Assembly: GCA_036785325.1 (NCBI GenBank)
Contig: JAXIVH010000015.1
Location: 3,027,774-3,091,773 of the forward strand
From: Urophycis tenuis
Taxonomy: Eukaryota > Chordata > Actinopteri > Gadiformes > Phycidae
Direction: 5' to 3'
Length of the DNA stretch: 64,000 nt
A program made the translations under genes and the position numbers. Under the pieces are notes generated by a model that worked only from the letters and a program-made list of their open reading frames with translations, did no database searches and was not told the DNA's origin. Shown here piece after piece: positions 24,013 to 34,800 of this stretch (position 1 is the first letter of the stretch; every line of letters starts with the position of its first letter).

Positions 24013-26606
24013 TGAATGCAGTTCAGGGGGGCTATGCCCTGAACCAAGGTAGAGGCTTCAGAGGTGACACTGACCTGTTTGTTCACAAACAGATGTTTTT
24101 GAGCCACTGGTTTTAGTGTGGTGATGTTTAGTGGTGATGGCGGTGTACTGCTCACGATGCCTGCCACGCTGGGGCAGCCACTCAAAACAGAACAAGCGGG
24201 ACAACCAATGAATGGAGATCACGCTCTCTGAGTGTCAAAGTATTTGAGTATCAAAGCTTGAAAGGTTGAATCAACTCGAAGGAATTAACTCTGAAGAGAC
24301 GGCCCGCCCACCTCGAACTGACGTTCACTTCCAGTAGTGACTGAATGTGGAATGAGGAAATGTCTTGGTGGACTAGTTTGTCTTGATGTCTGACTGCAAA
24401 ACATTTAAAAGGTGTTGCAATGCCTTTTGTTTTTACTTACTGGCAAAGACGTCACACCCATCCTTCCATACTCACGCACAGAGACAAGGAAATGTAGTTG
24501 GCGCTCTAACCAGAAGTGAGCGCACAGGAGCGATTAAGGTGCAGTATGTACAGGAGTCGTGCAATATGAGTGGACAGTTTTATGAGTTGTAAGTGACAGG
24601 AGTCAGTAAAGTGGCAAGTAGTATGTGGCCCTGTAAAGTAAACAATAAACAGATGTGCAAATGGTAACGGTAAACAATAAACATCATAGCTTAATGCAAA
24701 GATGGGCTGTATTTAGCTTGTTCAGGTCGGGTTTTGCCATCACACAGACCTGTTTTGTTGAACAAATAAACAAACCACAGTAATAATTGTAGAACAAAAT
24801 ATTTTACCAGCAGCAAAATGTTTTGTTCTATAGCTAAAGATATCCCCAAGGCTTGCTGAGCACCCAGCCAGGAGGGGGCCATGGTCTGAAGTTCATGGGC
24901 TCATACGTGTCTCCCCCCCCCCCCCCAAGATGTCCCAGAATGATATGGGGGAGAGGGGTTGGCAGGTTCTGTTGGCAGGAGTTCTGATCTGAACATGTTC
25001 TCCCTTATTGATAGCCTTATGGGACCATCCACACAGTCTATGTTTTGCAATTAGTAGGCTAAAGCCTTTTGTGCACATTTCTGTTAAACCTTTAACATTG
25101 TTATTCGTCCGTTTCATATTCAATGCCATTGTTCTGACCACAGCACTGCTTGTTCGTCGTGATCTGAAAGTCCCTCCGCCTGGTCCCTCTGTGCAGAAAG
25201 GACGTAATCAAGAGGATTTCACAAGGCACAAGGCAACCTTATTGGACAAATGAAATCCAAAGTGCTACTGGCACAGGCCTGCCAAGCACACTCCCGTGGG
25301 TACCAGGGTTTTGGGCACGGCCCCAGTTTGCCCCAAAGCTGTTGAGTACATAATTATTTAAAATTATTTATTTCATATATTTGTTGATTTTCAGAACATA
25401 CAGCAGATGCATATGTTGACATCAGACAAAAGGAGACTGAAAATAACATGAATTAGAATACAACACTAACTTAAAAAAGTTAAAAAACCCAGCTCCAGAA
25501 AATAAATGAAACATACATGAGATAAAAATGACTTGTTGTTGTTGCATTGATTACAGACATGTTGTTACTCAGAGGTTTATGTTTTTAAGTCTCTAGAGGT
25601 ACATTTCTGCTCAAAGTCAGTAAAAAATGGATGTCCTCCGACAGGACAACAGAAACAAATAAAATGACTGGTACTGACAACTGTTTCCTACTATTGGATC
25701 ATTCGGTTATTGCAATAGATGGATCAGGCCTGATCTCCTGATCACATATTAAAGAGAATGTTTCAGAGACAGTGGACCAAGACATGTCGTAAACCCTTAT
25801 TTATTATTACTTATTTGTAAAGGTCAAATAGAAACCCATCTACCAGGCAAGTGCTCATTTTAACTGCAATCTAAGGGTAGATTCAGTAGATTCAACAAAA
25901 CTGATAATTATCACCACAGCAGCACTGAACATGACTCTGTCTCCACTTCCAGATCAAATCAGAACCAGCCATACTCGTTTCTATAAGAAACACAAACCTG
26001 GAGGAGGACAGCTGTGTGTGTGTGTGCATTGATCTCTCTGTCATCATCGTCCACTAACAGCAGCTAATCACTGATCATTTGTTTGTTTGTTAGTTGTTTG
26101 TTATTCCTAGGCTACATCTATAGGATGAGGAATTAAAGAAAATGGTTATCTGTTTAAAGACTTGGTAACACTGTTGATTGATCCACTCAACCAGCTCACC
26201 TGCTGGGGACAAGGCCAAACAAGCGCAAAGGCCTCTCTCAAGAGAGCAGAGCATACACACTTTTTTACAGACTGAAAGTAAAAAGGGGATCATGTAATTA
26301 TAGCAGGCTATGGCTCAATAATAACAAGAAATTAATACACAAAATACAATTATCAATACTCTGCTTAAAGGTGTTCCATAGCCATTTAAATATGTATTTT
26401 TCTTATCTCTCAGCAGAGCCATGAGACATGGTTGCTTTGTATTCTGTGCTAAGCCCTCTTTGTAGTAGGACTATGTTGTCACTTGTTTCTTGATTTATAT
26501 GGCTTCTATCTCTGTACTGCTGATGTCACTGGAATTTCCATGTTCAGCTTGCACAACATTAAACTGTACATCACTTTTCAAGATCACAATCACATTGACA
26601 TTATAT
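24013..26606. other. intergenic, no gene recognised
   Basis: There is a short poly-C run at about 24915-24927. The remaining DNA is mostly A/T-rich. Open frames here carry no recognisable domain. Confidence 0.5.
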
Positions 26607-26657
26607 ACATACATACATACATACATACATACATACATACATACATACATACATACA
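26607..26657. repeat. (ATAC)n microsatellite
   Basis: About twelve tandem ATAC units, followed by imperfect AT-rich repeats. Confidence 0.95.
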
Positions 26658-26954
26658 TCAATATATACATATATACATATATAATTATAATGTTACACCT
26701 CTTGTGTCAAATTTCTCTACATAAAATATATTGTAGTTGTTCTGGCAGTCATAGTGAATGCTTTCCTCTTGGCACGCACACATTTGTCGTCATTGGAATG
26801 CAGGTGAAGCCCATGGAACAACTGGTTCCATGGCAATGAGCAATCCATGCTGCACTCAAAGTGTCCTGTGAAGTACCTGATTAATTTATTTACATTTCTT
26901 GGTTTTGTGTGTGCACATTTATTGTTGTGGTCATTGGTGCGAAAGTGTGTGAAT

Positions 26955-27033
26955 AATAATAATAATTATTATTATTAATAATGATAAGTAATTATTAATT
27001 AATAAGTATTATAATTATTATAATAATAATTTT
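26955..27033. repeat. AAT/ATT-rich low-complexity DNA
   Basis: Irregular AATAAT and ATTATT blocks, partly self-complementary. Confidence 0.75.
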
Positions 27034-27206
27034 ACAGGATCATGGTTACAAGATCTTACAAGTAGCAAATGCATCAGTGTAACAAAAATAGTGTTTAATC
27101 GATGGTGTGGTCGTAGACTATTACTGCATTAGAAATCACTATGCCCTATATATCAACGTTCTATTATAAATATGAGCAAGCTGTGTTGTGTTTTTATTCA
27201 TTAGAC

Positions 27207-27526
27207 CAGGGGTGGCCAACAAGGGTGCCCACAGGGCATGTTGTACAAATACCATGGAGAAAAAGTTTGACAATTTTATTTCATTGCGTTGATCTTTTTT
27301 GATCAATAACACTTGCATTGATGTAGATTTAAAGGCAATATTGAATTAAAAATTTTATCAACTAAAATGTTTAATCAACTCTGAACTTGTCTGGGAAGTT
27401 CAATATCGTGTATCAAGCTAGCGAGCACAAATAAAATGGGGAGCTAGATGCAGGTTATTATTATTATTATTATTACTATTTCACAGTTGAAGTAGCTCTC
27501 AGGTTCAAAAAGGTTCGTGACCCCTG
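27207..27526. mobile_element. short hAT-type MITE with CAGGGGT ends
   Basis: The left end is CAGGGGTGGCCAAC. The right end reversed is CAGGGGTCACGAACC. Flanking 8-bp sequences CATTAGAC (27199-27206) and CTTTAGAC (27527-27534) match at seven of eight positions, as expected of an old hAT target-site duplication. The element is 320 bp, with no coding capacity and an internal (ATT)n run at 27457-27473. Confidence 0.7.
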
Positions 27527-27534
27527 CTTTAGAC

Positions 27535-29025
27535 CTTTAGACTTAAGAGTATTCAGAAAAACAAGCTTAACAATCACATTTGATAGGTACTTAAGTTGCA
27601 TGCTAATAGAGAACATTTCATTTCCATTAACGAGCAACCTCACTGTATATTGATAGAATGTGTACTCTGTAGTGACAGATCCACACCATTTAACTGGGTG
27701 GGGGCCATGCTGGGGCCAGTTGCTATGTTAGAGCAACCCAGTATCAAGTGTGGTATTAAACCCGGTTACAATGTGCACCTCTTGAACGATGACATCATAG
27801 ACCTCAATGGCCTATTCTTTACTTTGACATACGTCCATGTTAGTTTACTTCTCACCTTTCTGTCTGTGAAAAAAAAAAAAAAATGGCTGACATTCCTTTT
27901 ATTCTCATTTGAAAATGCAGTATTTCATGGTAATTTAAGCATTAAAATATGTTTTGATACAATTTCTAGGGGGGAAACTATTTTCATGATCATGGCAGTG
28001 TAACGTAGCGTCATCCTCAAGGCCATTATTAAAAGATAAATGTGAGCGTGCGCATTTCACCATTAAGTGGGGCCATTTTTACATAAAAATACTCATATTT
28101 AAAGATAAACAAACACGCAAATCAAAATCCTAAAGAGGAAGACAGTTGAGCAGTGCACCTGTTCCTCCCAGCCGTCATGCTGGTGGTATGTCACATGTTC
28201 TACTACGTGTCTATGTCCTGTGTTATGTTTTGTTATGTGCTATGTTTTTTACATGGCTCTCCAATTAATTGATTTAAACTTTGTTGTTATGCAAATTAAA
28301 AGCATAATCAGAATTCCAGTCCAGCTCACATGAGGATGGAAACCCTCAATGATGAGCGTAGCCTAATCTCAACACAGCCATCTGACATGGAGGAGATACT
28401 GCAACAATGCAACTACAACTATGTACAACAACTGAACAACTGAAATGATTAAAGGCACCATGTCAAAACAGAAAACAGACTCGGACACGGAGCGTCTTTT
28501 CTGCTCGCGATTCACCGTCACATGAATCCCACAAGGAAATAGGTTGGGTTACTTTGGTGTTCAAATTTGGTCATACTGTGGCAATGCACGTCTATGGACC
28601 CTACCGGTCACCAAAAGGAAATTCTGTAATAATTGTGTCTCTGCAATTAGGTACAGGAGCTTGAACTTGGAGGTGTGTAGTGTGAAATACAATAGGCATT
28701 TGTGAATATCAAATGTCAAATGTCACTCAGCACATGGGGAGAATTTATATTGATGTCATAGTTTTTGAATATCACTTCTCCTTGCAGAGCCGCTACCATG
28801 ACAGTACATATAGAATCCTGATAGATCATCTGCCTGGTGTCACAAACCGTCCCAGAGACGGGTACTCGGAGGATGCTTTAAAAAAAATTCATCTCCTTGG
28901 TTGTTGAATAGGTGCAAAGAGAAGAAAGTTATATTATTGAAGAAATCCTTCTTTAACATGGCGATTGTAGTACAAATTAGTTTTGACAGTATCACATTTT
29001 GCTGTACACCTTTACCTCCAGCCAC
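27535..29025. other. intergenic, no gene recognised
   Basis: The 135-codon open frame at 27596-28003 shows no domain or family motif I recognise and has a poly-A run inside it. I regard it as non-coding. Confidence 0.45.
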
Positions 29026-29056
29026 ATCCTGTCATACCTGGGGGGTATGACAGGAT
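29026..29056. repeat. perfect 13-bp hairpin
   Basis: Arms ATCCTGTCATACC and GGTATGACAGGAT flank a 5-base loop, about 60 bp left of a LINE relic. Confidence 0.85.
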
Positions 29057-29114
29057 GGGCAGATGATCTTCTCCTCATGGCTACATTACACTTCTGCATC
29101 CTGTGAAGATCTGT

Positions 29115-29440
29115 TATGATCCAGGGCGCTACTCAGAGAGCGGCCTGCAAAGCTGTGCAAACTCTGGGAATGTTTCAAGGTTACCACCCTTGTTCCAATC
29201 CCCGAGAAGGCCCAGATCACAGGGCTAACCACCGTCACACCAGAGGCACTGATGTCAGTAGTTATAAGAAATGTCATAGGCCTCATGCTGACAAATCTTA
29301 AGACCATCACTGACCCCCTTCTTGTCCCTCTTCAGTTTTCTTGCAGAGCAACCCGCTCAGATGAGGTAAACCCTCTTGAAGCCTGGTTTGCTCACAATTG
29401 CCTGGAGCTGAACAGCAACAAGGCAGTGGAAATTGTGAAT
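29115..29440 (+). pseudogene. reverse-transcriptase relic of a non-LTR retrotransposon
   Basis: Broken plus-strand frames resemble fish LINE reverse transcriptase: FQGYHPCSNPREGPDH and similar in one frame, KTITDPLLVPLQF in another, and NPLEAWFAHNCLELNSNKAV at about 29370-29430. The pieces are in the correct order but lack the segment between them that should hold the catalytic aspartates. The clade (L2/CR1/Rex type) cannot be fixed from so little. Confidence 0.6.
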
Positions 29441-30248
29441 TGTGACACATTCCCGGAAACATTTAGACACTCCATGTCTCAATGTAACAATGGCTTAAGG
29501 TGTTGTTGATACATACAAAGCAGACAGCCAGAGGAAACAAGCATTTTCTAGAACGCATTTGCTGCTTTTGTTCCTGCTGATTTGCCAGAGCAGAACAATA
29601 GCTATATCAAGTTACAAAATACAGACATTCTGTGGCTGCACAGCATGTTACACATCAGGAACATCACCTTACAGCATCTGATGGTTTTATTCAGGAACCT
29701 GTATAACTTGTCTTACTTTCTGTCTTGTTTATTTATAGGGCTACCTCAGACCCAGTTTCTCACGGAGTAATGCATCATCATCAAATGCAAGGCCTTGAGG
29801 GGTTGACCTCAGCTTGGGCTATCTCCACGCTGGCCAATACGCCGCTCAATGTAACAGTACATAAACACACATAGCATTTAATGGCAGCACAAGTACAATT
29901 ACTTCAGGAATTGCAGGTTTTCCAGTTGAATTTAGTTTTGTAGGCTATGCTATACAATTTGAGGCGTTTGAGAGACAACACTGGCATTATAATTCTATAA
30001 ACAATAATTACAAATCAACCAGTTCTAGGCCTAATCTATGCATGCGGTGATATGTGTCAGAGACAAGAACACACACACGTCTGTGATATAACATTAGTTA
30101 ATGCAGTAATAAGCACTAATTATATAGCATTAGAATTAGCACTGGCCCACCATCTCCAACCATATAATCTAATGTTCTTAAAACAATTTGTCATTTTTTA
30201 TATTCCTAAGGGTAAGGGTTCGGGGATAGGGTTAATTTGTAAATGAAT

Positions 30249-30471
30249 ACCATAGTCAAAGTCAAAAAAGTCAAAGTAGCTTTATTGTCAATTCCTTCAT
30301 ATGGCTTACAAAGGAAACGAGAGTACATTTCTCACCCTCCCACGGTGAAACAGATAGAGTGCACAGGCACAACATGCAGGACAAGACATTTCTAATACTA
30401 AACCTAAACATACCTAAAGATAAGACAGAAAGATAAAAAAAGACAAATAAAAAAATAAAAATAATAGAAAT
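30249..30471 (-). repeat. older interspersed repeat, left part, target of the LTR element
   Basis: It contains AAAGTAGCTTTATTGTCAAT and ACATTTCTCACCCTCCCACG, a pattern I recall as widely dispersed in fish genomes. The Pao/BEL element is inserted in it: the last five bases, GAAAT, are duplicated after the 3' LTR at 38921-38925, and a continuation probably follows to about 39060. The exact family is not identified. Confidence 0.5.
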
Positions 30472-31578
30472 TGTCGCGTCAGACCAGGTCTGCGGCTGTT
30501 TGGCTAATTTTTTATTCTTAATTCCACTGGTAAGAAAATCGGGGGAAAAAAGGGTGTTGGAGCACAGCAAGCGCAGATTGGCTGATTGGTGAGGTACATA
30601 GTAGAAGCGTGAGGCAGCTGATCAGCGTCAGCTGCACTCGTTTCCAGTAATTTGGTTTGTGTGGCAAACCTAGTGCACAGGTGCGTAATCAACTGGCTAG
30701 GTTCAGTTTGAAAAGGACAGCCTGAGATGCACATGGAAGGTTGCTTTACTTGCTGGCAAAAACTTTTGAACCACTGTGCAAAAGACATCTGAAAGCTGAG
30801 GGGAAGCCGGTAAGCGCTGTTTTGTTTCCTCCGTGGTAGCGTTTGTAGCGAGCCATAATGTGGTGTTGAATTGTGCTCCAGGTTTGTTTCTTGGTGTGAA
30901 TGTTTATGTAAATATGTAGTGTTTCTTCCACTGTTGCAAATCTCCTTTGTTGTAATTGTAAGCTAAATAGCCCGGGCACAAGTAATGTCTGTGACTTCGG
31001 TGTTTGTTTAATGATTTGGCACTTTATAGTGGGGTCACTTATGGGTAAAAATTCAATGTATTTATTTTCGGTTAATCTTATTCATAGCTGTCTTAAAATC
31101 AGTATAGCTTGTATTTATAGTCTGGGTCTGAAGTGTAATAATGTTGCAAAGTCTATTTTTGATCAATTATTTATTACCAGCATATTTTCACATTGCTTGC
31201 ATTTTGCACATTTAATACCCTTGACTAATTTCTGTTTTCCAATTTCTGTTCTGTTTGTACGTCTCCCTCTAGGTTTTTTACCTAGGGGAAAGACGGACCC
31301 ACAAAGCCTTGATTGTCCTTGATCGTTCCTTGTGCCTTTCACTGAACTGGAACTTTTCCATGAACTTTAATAAAAAAGAAAAAAAAGAGGAAAACCAAAA
31401 AGGAAAAACATTGTCTTGTCAAATCCCTTTGAGTGGAATCCTGCACCTTACACCTCCATCAGATGTCCTCCTTTTCAAGTTGGGGAAAACTGCACAGGGG
31501 TTAACCAAACCAAAAATCCTGAAACAAGCAAAACTGAAAAACCAGCAGAAAACAAAACAAAAACCCAACAACTTGACA
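30472..31578 (+). repeat. 5' LTR
   Basis: It is 1107 bp long and starts TGTCGCGTCAGACC. AATAAA at 31369-31374 may serve as polyadenylation signal. Antisense open frames inside the LTR are duplicated exactly in the other LTR and are not genes. Confidence 0.95.
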
Positions 31579-31698
31579 GTAAAAAACCGACTACCAGCTG
31601 GTTGAAAATCCAGCCAACCTGAAGCGCCACGTCAAAGCCAGCCCGCCGCCGCGCCAAGAAAAGCCCAGCCGCCACGCCGAGCTCGCCTGCCGCTGAGT

Positions 31699-31806
31699 CC
31701 ACGCCGAGCTCGCCTGCCGCTGAGTCCACGCCGAGCTCGCCTGCCGCTGAGTCCACGCCGAGCTCGCCTGCCGCTGAGTCCTCGCCCAGCCCAGCTGAAA
31801 AGCCAA
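31699..31806 (+). repeat. 27-bp tandem repeat upstream of gag, about four copies
   Basis: The unit contains ACGCCGAGCTCGCCTGCCGC followed by TGAGTCC. In the gag frame each unit reads TPSSPAAES, and the array starts downstream of an in-frame TGA at 31620 and before the first ATG at 31833. Confidence 0.9.
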
Positions 31807-31832
31807 AGCCATCAATCTTCCCAACACCCAAA

Positions 31833-34800
31833 ATGGCAGAGTCAACGTCTCTACAGCAATTGAAGAGAGCGAGAACGACCGCCAAACAGAGGTTCACCCG
31901 ACAAGCAAACTCACTTTTGAAGTCATGCAAAAAAATGTCGCCGGAAGAGCTGATAGAGGCCTTCAGTAAAGTCAAGCTTGACTCCGAAAAGGTATTGGAG
32001 GCAAACGAGCAGGTGGAAATCTTCATTGAGGAGGTGGAGCTCGAAGCCACTGCAAGAACAGACATTGAAACTGAGGTGAGGAAAACAACTGAGGACTGTG
32101 AGCAGAAACTGGAGGAGGTGGAGGATGTGGTGCAAAAGGTGCTGTGGCAAAGCTTTGGCTACTCCGAGCTCACACTTGCACTGGAGGCAGCTGAAAAAGA
32201 CTGCAAGCGGCTGGCTGGAAGAAAATCTGAAGTAAAGCTGGAGGTGTATGACCTGATGCTCAGCAACCTCGAGCGGCTGGTCAAGGCAGCAAAGAACTCC
32301 ATGCGCCAATGGACTCGGTGGGCCCCGGAAGAGGAGCGACCGGACTTCCAGCAGCGCATCTGGAGCGTAGAGCGCTCGCTGCAAGAGTTGACCTCTGAGA
32401 AGGCTGGCCTGCTGCAAACCAAGCTGGACAGCAAGTCATCAGCAAAAACACCACACCAGCAACCTACCATCAAGCTGAAGCCAACGGCGCTGCCGCAGTT
32501 CGATGGAAATAAGTGCAACTACTACCTCTGGAGGAAGGAATGGGAGGCACTCCAACGGCAAGGAGAACCAACCGGGTCCAAAGAGGTAAAGAAAATCCAG
32601 TTGTTAGAAAGCCTTGAGGACAAAGTGGCAAGAGACCTGCGCCTGTCGACTTACGGGACGGCAGAGGAGATCTTCCGGGTCCTCGAAAACCGGTTTGGCA
32701 ACAAAACTTCCATCGCACTCGAAATCATTGAGGAGCTGCAGGCGCTGCCACCGGTCAAAAGTCACCAACCAAGAAGAATAGTGGACTTGATACAAACCGT
32801 GGAAAAGGCCCTGTATGACCTCAGCGCACTGGGGAACACTGGAGCGCTAAAGAACCCACTCGTAACGAAATCCCTGGAGAGCAAGTTGCCAGAGGGCTTA
32901 AAGAAAGAGTGGCTTCTCCATGTGTCAGAGGAGGAAGACTCTGAAGACGCCTCACCGGAAAAAAGGTTCGACACACTTTTCAAGTTTCTTAGAAGTCAGG
33001 AAAAGATCTATGAGCAGCTAGACCAGCTGAAGGACGATGACGCAAGCAGGAGAGACACAAGAGTACCACAAAAGCATGCACGCAACAAGACCACCAACTC
33101 CCAGGGCACCCAAGCACCCTGTGTTTGTGGAGAGGGCGGCCACCGAAGAAAGCTGTACTATTGCAAGAAATTCAAGACTCTCAAAGTTCCAGAGAGGAAG
33201 GAAGCAGTTGAACAGATCGGTGCATGTGGGAAGTGTCTCGAGGTCCACGATGTCTACGCAGAGTGCAAGACCACTTTCCTGTGTAAGAGCGAGGGGTGTA
33301 AAGGTCTTCCAAACCATCACTTCTATCTCTGTCCCAAAGCTGGAAGCCAAGACAATGGGTCAAGGCGGCCAAAGCCCGGTCCAGCACAGGGTGGTGGGAA
33401 AAAGTGCACAGAGGCCCAAGAAGAATTCCTAAAGAGCCTGCCCCCTGAACTTGCTCAACAATGTCGGAACGTGTTCTGCAACTCCGTCGCCAAGACGCTC
33501 AGTTCTGCAGTGCCAAGGAAGAGTCTGCTAGAAGAAAACGGCCTTGAGGAGTACCCGGTCATCATGATGATCCTGGAGGTCACTGCCAACGCAGGTCAAA
33601 AAATTGGCACGTTGATGGACTTGGCCTCTGATACCAACTATATAACTCATGAAGCTGCTGGTGAGCTGAACCTCAGAAGTGAGGATGTGACGCTCATAGT
33701 TCATGGAGTCGGTGGGATGCAGGTGACGGTGAAGACCAAGCGCTACCTCCTAAAGATCCGTGTCTCAACATCAAAAGGAACTCTCAGATCTCACCAGCTC
33801 GTGTGCTATGGGCTGGACAGCATCGCAGAGGTCAGTCGTCACGTGCCGCCCAAGACTCTCCAGAGACTATTCCCCGACGTCGCGCTCCATGAACTGGCCC
33901 GTCCAACCAAAATCGAGCTGCTCATTAGCCACAAAGAGGGGCAACTCACCCCACAGAAGGTACGCTCCATCGGTGACCTCGTCCTGTGGGACGGCCCCCT
34001 CGGGAAAACGGTTGGCGGCTCACATCCAGACCTCCTGGAGGAGGTCAAAATCACAGCTCACGGGTCCAGAACCCACTTTGCTCGGTCCATGCGCACAGCT
34101 GCTGTGGACTACAGAGAGATCATCCATGGCTTAGTGCAGCCACCTCAACTTGCCCAAGCCTCCACATCTTCTGCCAATCGAGACTTCATGAACTGGTGGA
34201 AGTGGGATAGCATCGGGGCTGCGTGCGAGCCCAGGTGCGGCGGCTGCAGGTGCGGGAATTGCCAGCCTGGAGGGAAAGAGATGTCAATCTCAGAGGAGCG
34301 AGAGCTGGAGCAAATAAAGAGTGGGCTGGCATACACCAATGGAGATCACCACAGCGAGAAACCACACTGGCATGCCAAATACCCCTGGGTTGAAGATCCA
34401 GCTACACTGCCGGACAACAGGAGAGCTGTCGAAGCAACGTTCCTGAGGACGGAAAAGCAATTGGCAAAGGAGCCAAAGTGGAAGGAGGCCTACAAAGCTC
34501 AAGTCCATGAGATGGTGGAGCGGAGGGCTGCATTCAAACTGTCCAAAGAAGATTCGGCAAGCTGGATTGGGCCCGTGTGGTACATCAGCCACTTGATTGC
34601 TCCAAATCCGCACTCTGTGACTACACCAGTCCGTCTTGTCTGGAATAGTAGTCAGAAATGCAAGGGCCAGAGCCTGAATGACCTACTCCTCAAAGGTCCA
34701 GACGTCCTCAACGACATCCGTGCTGTCCTCCTCAGATTCCGGCAAGGTGTCTTCGCCGCACTTGGGGACATCAAAAAAATGTACAATTCTGTATGGCTTG

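Noticed and set aside
27596..28003. 135-codon open frame
   Set aside because: It has a poly-A run inside, no domain, no splice context and no codon pattern of a real gene.
30504..30979. Antisense open frames inside the LTR
   Set aside because: They are duplicated in the other LTR only because the LTRs are identical. No protein family is recognised.
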